The position numbers and the translations under genes were made by a program. From Bacillota bacterium (GTDB taxonomy: Bacteria; Bacillota; Clostridia; Clostridiales; Clostridiaceae), in the NCBI GenBank assembly GCA_021781745.1, contig JAJXWH010000010.1:50219-114218 (forward strand): a stretch of DNA of 64,000 bases. Direction: 5' to 3'. This document shows positions 22,399 through 31,452 of the stretch, in pieces (the first letter of the stretch is position 1; every line of letters starts with the position of its first letter). The notes under the pieces were generated by a model. It had not been told where the DNA came from. It searched no databases and was given only the letters and a program-made list of their open reading frames with translations.

Positions 22399-23649
22399 TT
22401 ATATTTCCTTAACAAAACTTTCAAATGCATCCATTACATGCGCTTCATTTATTATTTGAAAAAATCTTTCTCGTTGCTCTTCAACTGGTACTTTTTTAGT
22501 CGTAAATATAAGCTTGAGTAATTCTAGGCCTTCTTTCATATCATCCATTGTTAATTTATCATCAGTCTCTAATTTCTGTTGTATTTTCTGATAAGGCTTA
22601 ATTACGCCTTCATTATATTCATCATTGTCAAAATTTCTGTTTTTTGTGCAAACTGCCATTGCTAAACATCTGCCTAATAAATTAGGAGTATTCTTTTCTT
22701 CTTTACTCTTAACTTCAATTTCTTCTTTTAAAATTTCCATATCTTCTCTATTATTTAATGAATATGCTTTTATTTTATTTGAGTTTAATTTCATGAGATT
22801 CTTCAATACATGTTTAGGCCAAAGTTCAATTGCAATATCCACCTGTTGTTGTTCAAGATATTTAATTGATTCAACCCAATTCACTGGTTCTATAATCTGT
22901 TTAGTAAGATTTGATATTATTTTTCTACTATTTTCATATGGTCTTCCAGTAACATTTGAAATTACAGTATGATTAAAATCATTATATTTATATTTCATTA
23001 ATTCATTTCTTAATTTTTTTGATGCACTATTCATTAAAGGACTATGAAAAGCTCCACTTACATTAAGTTTGATTAATTCTGCATTCATATTAGCTAATTT
23101 TTCATAGGCTTTTTCTACTGTCTTAGTATTTCCTGATATAACTGTTTGCATAGGAGCATTATAGTTTGAAATTACAACAATCTCATTATCATTATTAGAT
23201 AATTCATTACATACTTCTTCTATTAACTTTTTATCTAAATTTCTTACAGCAACCATGCTTCCATTATTTTCTTCAGAGGCTTGTTGCATAAATTCTCCTC
23301 TTTTTTTAACCATATTTAAGCAATCATTAAATGATAACGCTCCGCTACATAACAAGGCAGAATATTCGCCTAAACTATGTCCTAACAAAAAGCTTGGCTC
23401 AATATCAAACCTATCTAAAAATAACTTATAAAGTATATAGCTTACAGTTAAAATTGCAGGTTGTGCCTTATTAGTTTGGCTTAATTCCTCTATTGGTCCT
23501 TCAAAGCATAACTTTTTCAAATCAAATCCTAAAATATCATTGGCCTCTTCAAAAATCTCATATGCTTCTTCAAAATCGTCATACATCTCTTTTCCCATTC
23601 CAAGAAATTGGGAGCCTTGTCCCGGAAATAATAAAGCTACTTTTTTCAT
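22399..23649 (-). CDS. Trans-acting malonyl-CoA:ACP acyltransferase
   Basis: 416 residues. FabD-type AT over about 1-290: LFPGQGSQ at the N-terminus, nucleophile motif GHSLGEYSA near 91, and GAFHSPLM with the active-site His, all typical of malonyl-specific enzymes. It is the only AT in the cluster, and the four KS modules have none, so it should load all their carriers. Residues about 300-416 are an extra helical tail (LLGRCLAMAVCTKNRNF...), longer than housekeeping FabD. Similar tails, as I recall them, occur on ATs in hybrid clusters of Firmicutes; their function is unknown to me. The ATG overlaps the TAA of the upstream NRPS gene by one base, and AAGGAGG precedes it. Confidence 0.93.
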   Translation of the reverse strand: MKKVALLFPGQGSQFLGMGKEMYDDFEEAYEIFEEANDILGFDLKKLCFEGPIEELSQTNKAQPAILTVSYILYKLFLDRFDIEPSFLLGHSLGEYSALLCSGALSFNDCLNMVKKRGEFMQQASEENNGSMVAVRNLDKKLIEEVCNELSNNDNEIVVISNYNAPMQTVISGNTKTVEKAYEKLANMNAELIKLNVSGAFHSPLMNSASKKLRNELMKYKYNDFNHTVISNVTGRPYENSRKIISNLTKQIIEPVNWVESIKYLEQQQVDIAIELWPKHVLKNLMKLNSNKIKAYSLNNREDMEILKEEIEVKSKEEKNTPNLLGRCLAMAVCTKNRNFDNDEYNEGVIKPYQKIQQKLETDDKLTMDDMKEGLELLKLIFTTKKVPVEEQRERFFQIINEAHVMDAFESFVKEI

Positions 23650-26600
23650 TATAAATTCCTCCTTATATATCTACTTTCTTGTGCAATCGCTTGCACTAAA
23701 TTTAAATACATCCCCATTAATTCTTCTATTTTATCTGGATTAATTTTAGAAGAGTTAAAAAGGTATTTAACTTTTAAATATTTTCTGTTCTCAACTATTG
23801 TGATCAAGTCAAAAACTTCTTTGATTTTAGGATGTAATGATTTATCTACAGAAAAAATAATTGCTAATTCATTTTTTCTATTTTTTATTTCATCATCTCT
23901 TATATCATTAATTGAAAAAATTTCTCCTAATTCTAAATTTGTTGAAAATCTCTTCATAAGATCAGAAAACTCTGAATACTTTTCTATATCAACATATGTT
24001 TTTGACAATATTCCTTTACTAGAATCTATTATTTTATACAAATATATCTTTGTATTTTTACTAATTCTATATAATATATAAACATAAAAAGTAAACATAA
24101 AACTTTCTAAAGTGTATCCATTTTCACAAATATCATTTATTTTTTCTGTAATATCTCGAGGAAATTCATATTTATATTCTTTCTCATTATACTCATTGTT
24201 TTTAACATTAAAATACTCTTTTGGTAGTTCTAATGTATTAATAAGTTTTTCTGACTTTCCATCATTTATTATATCCTTAGCCAATAAAGCTATAGTTGGA
24301 TGAGAGAATATATCTGCAATATTAATATTCTTCTTATATTTTTCTTCCAATTTACTGTGCATCCTAACAAGTAATATTGAGTTCCCCCCTAGTTCAAAAA
24401 AATTATCATTAACCCCAATATCCTCTATACCTAATACTGAATACCATATATATAATATTTCCTTTTCAACTTCTGTACTTACCTTTTTATATTCACCATT
24501 TAAAGTAGGTCTAATCACCTTAGGATTAGGTAAGTTCCCTCTATCAATTTTCCCATTCTTTGTACTTGGAATTTTATCCAAATGCATAAAAATACTAGGT
24601 ATCATATAATCTGGTAATTCTTTAGAAAGCAATTCTCTAACATGTGTAATATTAATGTCATCATCTGCTTCATAATATGCTACTAAATAATCTCCTCGCA
24701 ACGAATCCTTTTTAACGCTACAAATACATTTTAAAACCACTCCTAAATTTTCTATTGATTTTTCAATCTCACTAAGCTCAATCCTATATCCTCTAAGCTT
24801 AACTTGAAAATCTGTTCTTCCACTAAACTCTATTTCTCCATTATCTAATAAACGTACAAGATCACCTGTTTTATACATGATTTCTCCCTTTTTAAAAGGA
24901 TTCGATATAAATTTTTCTCTAGTAATATCTTCTTTATATATATATCCACTAGACAAACACTCTCCAGATATGCATAACTCGCCATTTACTCCAATTGGTT
25001 GTAGTTTATTATTTTTATTTACTATATACATATCTGTATTCAAAAACGGTCTTCCTATTGTTATCTTGCCTTCATTAGTTAATTCTTTTATTGAACACCA
25101 AACAGTAGCCTCTGTTGGTCCATAAACATTAAATATTCTTGTCTTTTTAAGAGGATTTAATGCTTTTAGCAATGTTTCTGGAAATTGTTCTCCTCCAACA
25201 ATTAATATTCTTACACTATTTAAAAATTCTGTTGACTCTACCGTTTCAATCATAAGACTAAGTCTAGATGGCGTTACCTGAAGAATATCTACGTTATTTT
25301 GAAGCAATATATTCTCAATATTATAAAAATTTTGTTGATCCAATTCATCACATAAAACTACTTCTAATCCTTGAGATAATGGTAAAAGTGATTCTAGTAC
25401 GAATATATCAAAAGAAATTGTAGTTAATGCTAAAATTTTCTTACATGTGTTAAATTCTATTTCATTTTTTGTAGCTGAAATAAAACTACTTAAATTTTTA
25501 TTTGTAATCATAACCCCTTTTGGTTTTCCTGTTGATCCTGAAGTATATATTAAATAAGCAGTTTTATCCATTTTGCAATTATTAATAGAAAGTCTTTCTT
25601 TCTTACTTTTCTCTAAAATCTGGTTAAAATCTAATTCAACTACCTCTAAACCAAAGTTGCTATTATTTCTGGTATCTGCAAGAATTAAATCACACTTACT
25701 ATCTTCAATCATATATTTTATTCGCTCTAATGGATAATTTATATCTATTGGCAAATATGAATAACCTGCCTTTAATATTCCTATCATACTTATAAGTACT
25801 AATGGAGTTCTTTTAAGCATTATTGCAATTATAGCATCATGGTCATGGAATTTATCTTGTAATAATTTAGCTAAGTAATCTGAAGTTATATCAAGTTCTC
25901 CATAAGTCATTTTTATTTCTTTAAAAGTTATAGCTATATTATTTGGATCTTTATTCACTTGTTTTAGAAACGTTTCCAGAAAAGTGTTTTTTGTTTCAAA
26001 TTCACTATTAGTATAGTTATTTAACGATCTTAAAATAAATTCTTTTTCATCATCCAATATCATATTAATTTCATTTATATTTTTCAAATGATTATTTATG
26101 CATTGGTTTAATAATAGTTCATAATGTCTAACCATTCTTTCTATTGTACTTCTTTTAAATAAATCTGTTGAATATTCAAAATTCAAGTACATATCTTCAT
26201 CTTTTTCGGATACAGTAAGTGTAATATCAAATTTTGATCTTTCTTCTTCAATAAGTATGGAATTAGTCTTTATTCCTTCCATTTCCAAATCAAAAGACTT
26301 CATATTCTGCATTATAAACATAATATCAAATAATTGATTTCTACTTAATTGTGGTTTTATTTTTAAATCTTCAATTATCTTTTCAAAAGGATATTCCTGA
26401 TTTTCCATTATTGATATTAAAGTATCTGATACTATGTTTAATAACTCAATAAAGTTTTCACACTCATTTGTCTTTACTCTGATTGGAACCGTATCCACAA
26501 ACATACCCACTATTTTTTCAAATTCCGGATGATTTCTACCAGACATAACTGTTCCAATTACTATATCATCCTGAGAAGCATATTTATTTAATAAAACTAT

Positions 26601-29168
26601 AAAGACAGTTAACATATATGAATATACAGTTTTAGATTCTTTAGCAGAAAATTCTTTTATTTTTTTACTTAAATCCTTATCTAAAAGCTTTATTATACTA
26701 TCACCTTTGAAACTTTTCATGGCTGGTCTATTAAAATCTGTTGGAAGATCTACTACTGGTATATCATCTTCATATAATCTCATCCAATAATTCTTCATAT
26801 CAGATACTTTATTTTCTTTTAATCTGTTATTTTTCCATAAGCTATACTCTCCATATCTTACATTCGACGATTCAACAAATTTATTGTTAATAAAGTGTGA
26901 TAATTTATATTTTATTAACTCTTGAGATGTTCCATCTGCTATAATATGATGAATATCTATTAATAATAATTGCCTTTCTTCTGCTATTTTTATTAAATAC
27001 ATTCTTATGAGTGGAGCTTTTTCAAGATCAAACTCTTTTATTAAATTCTTTAATATTTTCTTTATGTCTTCAGATGTTAATTTTCTATCTTTATATATAT
27101 CTGAATAATCTATTATTTCTATATTAGCATCTACATCTTCATTTATAATTTGAACTATTTCTCCGTCTTTCATCTTAAAGAAGGTTCTTAATGATTCCTC
27201 TTCTTTAATAAGCTTTTTGTAAGCTAAATTTATATTTTCAACATTAATCTTCCCTTCAATTTCAATTAAATCATGTAAATTATAAGTTATGCCTACTTTA
27301 TTAATTTTATTTAAAATGAACATACTTCTTTGATTTGATGTTAATGGATACTCCTTTAATGTTTCATCTTTTAATATAGGTGTATATTTATTATGTTGCT
27401 TGTTCTCTTTTATGTATCCAGCTATATTCCTTACAGTTTTTACCTTTAATATATCTGATATTAAAATATGAAAACCATATTTTTTATAAAGCTTTGATGC
27501 TACCTGAGCTGCATCTATTGAATTGCCACCTAAAGTGAAAAAGTCTTCATCTATTCCAATATATTCTACCTCTAAAACGTCACATATAACTTCTGCAACT
27601 TTATTTTCATACTCATCAAAATCATTTTTTTCTTCTTTAGTCTTTGAACTTTGAACAATTGTTGGTAATGAGTTTACATCAATCTTTCCATTAGGTAAAG
27701 TCGGCATTTTTTTAATATAAATACATTTTGCTGGAATCATATAAGCTGGGAGATATTTTGATAGCTCTTCTCTTACTTTATCATTACTGAATTCCTCATT
27801 TCCTGAGTAATACAAGTATATTCTTTCCCTATTCTTATTACTTATGGAAGTGGCAATAACTTCATTTACATTAAAATTGCTTCCGAAAACATTTTCAATT
27901 TCATTTAACTCAATTCTAACTCCATTTATTTTGATTTGCCTATCTACTCTTCCTAAACATTCATAATTTCCATCTTCAAGTTTTCTTCCTATATCACCGC
28001 TTTTATACATAAGAGTTGTTTTACTTTTTGAAAATTTACTTTTAATAAACTTCTCTTGTGTACTTAATTTATCATTATAATACCCAAAAGTAATATAATC
28101 ACTTTCTATGTATATCTCTCCACATTCATTTTGCTTACATTCTTCAAGCTCATTATTCAATATATATATTTTTGATCCATCTATAGGTTTACCTATAGCT
28201 ATATTTGACTTATTTATATCCTTTTTTTCAACCATATAAAACGTTTTAACTAGAGTCGTTTCAGTTGCTCCATAAAGGTTAATTATTTTTATTCTTTCAT
28301 CAAATAATTCATATGCTTTTTTTATATCACTGCCATGTAATGCTTCCCCAGATAAGAATACATATTTTAAGCTCTGAAATACATTATCTTTATTTACTTC
28401 ATTTATCATATTTATAAATAAAGTCTTTACCATATGTGTAAGTGTTATTTTTTCATTATCAATCCATATAGATAATTTTAATGGATTAAGTATAATATCA
28501 TTATTTTCAGGTATACATAAGGTTGCTCCTGCTACTAATGGAACAAAAATATCTCTTAAGGATGCATCAAAAGCAGGTGAAATTATCTGACTTATACGAA
28601 AATCACTATTTATTTTAAATTCTTTTATCTCCCATTTAATAAATTGCATTAAAGAAGAATGTTTTCCTAATATTCCCTTTGGATTTCCGGTAGAACCAGA
28701 AGTATAAAATATATAACATTTTTCATTATAGCTGTAATTAATGACATCATTTATATCTCTTTCTTCCTTTTTATCATCAATTAATATTATATTGAAATCA
28801 TTATTTATTTTTGAAAATATATGAGAAAACTTTTTTTGATAATGTTTATTTGTTATAACTTTTTTACATTCACAGTTAATTAGCATGTATTCAATTCTAT
28901 TTTCAGGATAATTTGGATCAATAGGTATGAAAATAGCTCCAGATTTCATAATTCCTATTAAAGATGTTATCATTTCTATAGATCTATCCATTATTATGGC
29001 AACATTTTCATCATAAACATTTTCTTTGGCTAACCTTGCAGCAATTGCAGTTGATTGTATATACAATTCATTATAAGTCATCTTATTTATACCATGTTCA
29101 ATAGCAACTTTTTGAGGGGTTTTCTTTGCGAATTCATCAATTTCATTATATAGAGTGTTAATTCTCAT
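23649..29168 (-). CDS. Starter NRPS A-PCP-C-A-PCP with C-terminal half condensation domain
   Basis: 1839 residues. It begins directly with an adenylation domain (A3 motif near 159), so it is the loading module. PCP1 (GGNSI near 549), condensation domain (about 600-1050, HHIIADG near 742), second adenylation domain (YTSGSTGKPKG near 1211), PCP2 (GGNSI near 1597). By-eye pocket reading gives DARHFSLLVK for A1 (unassigned) and DILQIGVVWK for A2, very close to glycine codes. Residues about 1650-1839 resemble only the C-terminal lobe of a condensation domain and lack the HHxxxDG lobe. It is the first gene of the operon, start behind AGAGG, with a sigma-A-like promoter upstream. The product would be an aminoacyl-glycyl chain handed to the PKS. 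Confidence 0.95.
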   Translation of the reverse strand: MRINTLYNEIDEFAKKTPQKVAIEHGINKMTYNELYIQSTAIAARLAKENVYDENVAIIMDRSIEMITSLIGIMKSGAIFIPIDPNYPENRIEYMLINCECKKVITNKHYQKKFSHIFSKINNDFNIILIDDKKEERDINDVINYSYNEKCYIFYTSGSTGNPKGILGKHSSLMQFIKWEIKEFKINSDFRISQIISPAFDASLRDIFVPLVAGATLCIPENNDIILNPLKLSIWIDNEKITLTHMVKTLFINMINEVNKDNVFQSLKYVFLSGEALHGSDIKKAYELFDERIKIINLYGATETTLVKTFYMVEKKDINKSNIAIGKPIDGSKIYILNNELEECKQNECGEIYIESDYITFGYYNDKLSTQEKFIKSKFSKSKTTLMYKSGDIGRKLEDGNYECLGRVDRQIKINGVRIELNEIENVFGSNFNVNEVIATSISNKNRERIYLYYSGNEEFSNDKVREELSKYLPAYMIPAKCIYIKKMPTLPNGKIDVNSLPTIVQSSKTKEEKNDFDEYENKVAEVICDVLEVEYIGIDEDFFTLGGNSIDAAQVASKLYKKYGFHILISDILKVKTVRNIAGYIKENKQHNKYTPILKDETLKEYPLTSNQRSMFILNKINKVGITYNLHDLIEIEGKINVENINLAYKKLIKEEESLRTFFKMKDGEIVQIINEDVDANIEIIDYSDIYKDRKLTSEDIKKILKNLIKEFDLEKAPLIRMYLIKIAEERQLLLIDIHHIIADGTSQELIKYKLSHFINNKFVESSNVRYGEYSLWKNNRLKENKVSDMKNYWMRLYEDDIPVVDLPTDFNRPAMKSFKGDSIIKLLDKDLSKKIKEFSAKESKTVYSYMLTVFIVLLNKYASQDDIVIGTVMSGRNHPEFEKIVGMFVDTVPIRVKTNECENFIELLNIVSDTLISIMENQEYPFEKIIEDLKIKPQLSRNQLFDIMFIMQNMKSFDLEMEGIKTNSILIEEERSKFDITLTVSEKDEDMYLNFEYSTDLFKRSTIERMVRHYELLLNQCINNHLKNINEINMILDDEKEFILRSLNNYTNSEFETKNTFLETFLKQVNKDPNNIAITFKEIKMTYGELDITSDYLAKLLQDKFHDHDAIIAIMLKRTPLVLISMIGILKAGYSYLPIDINYPLERIKYMIEDSKCDLILADTRNNSNFGLEVVELDFNQILEKSKKERLSINNCKMDKTAYLIYTSGSTGKPKGVMITNKNLSSFISATKNEIEFNTCKKILALTTISFDIFVLESLLPLSQGLEVVLCDELDQQNFYNIENILLQNNVDILQVTPSRLSLMIETVESTEFLNSVRILIVGGEQFPETLLKALNPLKKTRIFNVYGPTEATVWCSIKELTNEGKITIGRPFLNTDMYIVNKNNKLQPIGVNGELCISGECLSSGYIYKEDITREKFISNPFKKGEIMYKTGDLVRLLDNGEIEFSGRTDFQVKLRGYRIELSEIEKSIENLGVVLKCICSVKKDSLRGDYLVAYYEADDDINITHVRELLSKELPDYMIPSIFMHLDKIPSTKNGKIDRGNLPNPKVIRPTLNGEYKKVSTEVEKEILYIWYSVLGIEDIGVNDNFFELGGNSILLVRMHSKLEEKYKKNINIADIFSHPTIALLAKDIINDGKSEKLINTLELPKEYFNVKNNEYNEKEYKYEFPRDITEKINDICENGYTLESFMFTFYVYILYRISKNTKIYLYKIIDSSKGILSKTYVDIEKYSEFSDLMKRFSTNLELGEIFSINDIRDDEIKNRKNELAIIFSVDKSLHPKIKEVFDLITIVENRKYLKVKYLFNSSKINPDKIEELMGMYLNLVQAIAQESRYIRRNL

Positions 29169-29196
29169 AAACTATTGCCTCTCACTTTCTATTTTC

Positions 29197-29224
29197 AATA
29201 TACTTTTTTAATTTTATTTATCAA
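29197..29224 (-). promoter_or_regulatory. Putative sigma-A promoter of the NRPS/PKS operon
   Basis: TTGATA (29219-29224), a 16-base spacer, and TATATT (29197-29202), read on the minus strand. This places the transcript start near 29190, about 20 bases before the ATG of the starter NRPS. No operator or leader structure is evident. Confidence 0.5.
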
Positions 29225-29289
29225 ATCATTAATTAATTATTGAATATTAATAAAAATACTATAGTTTATTTTCTAATTTGAATTACAAT

Positions 29290-29710
29290 ATGAAAAAAGT
29301 TAAAAAAATCAAAATACAAATGGTTTGTGAATTAGTAGCTGAATTTCCTTCTCCTAAAGGCAAAGCATACGTTCTCTGCGATTCGTAGTTTACTAATAAG
29401 GATGTTATAAATGCTTATTTCAAAAAGGGTTATTATCTTATTGGAGCACTAAAAACTAACAGAAGTTATCTATACCAAAGTAGTTAGTATTCAAGTTAAA
29501 GATTTTGCTCAATATATTGAAAAGAATGATGTTTGCTTTGTTACAGTAAACAATTCTAAATATTGAGTTTATTTTTATGAAGGAAACCTCAATGGTATAG
29601 ATAATGCAGTAGCTCTATTTTGCTGCCCTGAAAATGCATTTAAGAAAGACGGAGCATTACATGAATTTATAATTGTACTTAAAACAATATTCCTATTGAA
29701 ACTGTTTTAA
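29290..29710 (+). pseudogene. Decayed DDE transposase remnant
   Basis: Reading from the ATG at 29290, the protein runs through EFPSPKGKAYVLCDS to a stop where Trp is expected before FTNKDVINAYFKKGYYLIGA, the second catalytic Asp region of an IS4/IS701-like transposase. A frameshift near 29465 moves the similarity to another frame (QVKDFAQYIEKNDVCFVTV), with one more internal TGA. No inverted repeats are recognisable. It lies directly upstream of the biosynthetic operon, in opposite orientation, and may be a scar of its acquisition. The remaining bases up to 29900 show nothing further. Confidence 0.7.
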
Positions 29711-29901
29711 AAACTATCAAAATTGCTTAGGGCGTAGTATAAATAAACACTGTAAAGATTTGTATCTAAAAATTCTCAACTATAGTTGTCATAATATACT
29801 AATGTTATATTAATTTGAATTTACTGTCAATATATTCTTCAAATTATCAGCATTAAAGATTAAAATAACAAATACTTACAACCCTTTTATGTAAAAGAAA
29901 T

Positions 29902-29926
29902 GGGTATAGAAAACTGATCTATACCC
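29902..29926 (-). terminator. Hairpin downstream of the lysozyme gene
   Basis: GGGTATAG and CTATACCC form a perfect 8-bp stem just after the lysozyme stop. The T-run on the minus strand is weak. Confidence 0.45.
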
Positions 29927-29938
29927 TAAAATTACATA

Positions 29939-30973
29939 TTAACTTAACTTTGTTGCAACTCCGTTACTGTCAAATCTATATCCATACAAATCAATATCGT
30001 GAATCATTGAGCCATCTGAATACAAACAATAATCCTTGTCATTATATTTTATCCATCCAGTTTGCATTGTTCCGCTTGAATTAAAGTAATACCATTTACC
30101 ATCTATTTGCTGCCATCCTGTCTTCATGGAACCATCATTGGTATCCCCTAGATAATACCATTTATTATCTTGCAATAACCAGCCTGATTTCATAGATCCA
30201 TCATCTGAACGGCCCAAATAATACCAATTACTGCCGTTTTTCTTCCAATCATAGAGCATCCAGCCTTCAGAATCAAATAAATACCAGGCACCATTTATTT
30301 TTTCCCATCCATTAGTTGTATAGCTTCCATCAATATGCCTGTACCACCACTTGCCATCTTTTAAAATCCACTCACCTGGTTTTGTTGCGTTATCAAGTAA
30401 TGCACCTTCGGTAAATGAGTCAACATCGCATCCTTCGCTTATTCCGCTAATTGAAGCACTTTCTGTATATTGATGTCCTACTCTATTTGAAAAAAATGTG
30501 TCTGATAAATTCCATGGATCATTATTATAATTTGCTTCCCAAAAAGGCATATTCTTTATAGTTGCTTCAGCATCACTTAAATTATCTATAAAACTAGTAT
30601 AGGTATATATACCTAATGTTAATGAACTTAACTTATTAAATGCAGTGATAAATCTAATGACATAGTCTGAAAGCCCACTAAAATTTGTCTCTACGTCCAT
30701 CATAGGAACTAAATCCCATTCATAATCTTTTATTTTATTATAAAAATTCTGAGCTTGTGTTTCTGGGGTACTTGCACCAACTAAAAAGTGATAAGCCCCA
30801 ACCTTTAATCCATTATTTTTGCTATCACTATAGAATTTATCCATAGTACTATCTTTAAAAGTTGCTCCTTCTGTTGCCTTTACATATACATACTTAACAC
30901 CATCAGCTGCAACTTTACTAAAATCTATGCTTCCATTATTATTTGAAATATCTATTCCTTTAATATATGACAT
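29939..30973 (-). CDS. GH25 lysozyme (endolysin) with C-terminal cell-wall-binding repeats
   Basis: 344 residues without signal peptide. Residues 1-195 form a glycoside hydrolase 25 domain (1,4-beta-N-acetylmuramidase), with the opening GIDISNNNG, KATEGATF, and the catalytic DxE in MMDVETN. From about 205 to the end there are five or six choline-binding-type repeats of the GW..(I/L)DGKWYYF pattern that anchor the enzyme to wall polymers. Lack of a leader peptide, and the holin gene 62 bases upstream, indicate export through the holin as in phages. No other phage genes are nearby, so the pair is either a prophage scrap or a domesticated lysis cassette. AAAGGA precedes the start. Confidence 0.93.
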   Translation of the reverse strand: MSYIKGIDISNNNGSIDFSKVAADGVKYVYVKATEGATFKDSTMDKFYSDSKNNGLKVGAYHFLVGASTPETQAQNFYNKIKDYEWDLVPMMDVETNFSGLSDYVIRFITAFNKLSSLTLGIYTYTSFIDNLSDAEATIKNMPFWEANYNNDPWNLSDTFFSNRVGHQYTESASISGISEGCDVDSFTEGALLDNATKPGEWILKDGKWWYRHIDGSYTTNGWEKINGAWYLFDSEGWMLYDWKKNGSNWYYLGRSDDGSMKSGWLLQDNKWYYLGDTNDGSMKTGWQQIDGKWYYFNSSGTMQTGWIKYNDKDYCLYSDGSMIHDIDLYGYRFDSNGVATKLS

Positions 30974-31035
30974 ATTCTCAGTCCTTTCAACTTTATTATT
31001 TATTAAAAGTAACCTTGTCTGTCGTTCATTTTTTC

Positions 31036-31293
31036 TTATTTTAATGTTTCACTATCTGTAGTTGGTGATGCTTGATCTGCATTTGTTGAGATTTGATCAC
31101 TTATACCTGTTGTACTAGTATCCACAACTATCCCTACCATTGTTAATATAGTTAAGATGCTATTAACAATTTCTGAATAATTACTAGGAATTATATTTAA
31201 TCCTAGTTGTTGAACTAATAATGCTATTGCACTAGCCATGGCAACCCAAAAAGCTTTATTTTTTAACCTTGCTTTTAAGTCTAAACCTAACAT
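31036..31293 (-). CDS. Phage-type holin (phi-LC3 family)
   Basis: 85 residues. A short N-terminal lead with charged LKARLKNKAFW is followed by two hydrophobic segments (about 15-32 and 42-60) and a hydrophilic tail, the pattern of phi-LC3-type holins. These form membrane lesions that let the neighbouring lysozyme reach the wall. Start is behind AGAGGTGA. It is co-directional with, and presumably co-transcribed with, the GH25 gene. Confidence 0.85.
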   Translation of the reverse strand: MLGLDLKARLKNKAFWVAMASAIALLVQQLGLNIIPSNYSEIVNSILTILTMVGIVVDTSTTGISDQISTNADQASPTTDSETLK

Positions 31294-31452
31294 TACTTAT
31301 TCACCTCTCTTCTTTTGTAATACATAATATGAAAAAGGAATATTAATGGCTACATAAAATTAAGCTTACCTAACATTTGCCACAAATTAATTACATATTA
31401 TCACTATTATGGTAATATTATATTATCCAATAATTAGGGGGAGGAATATAAA

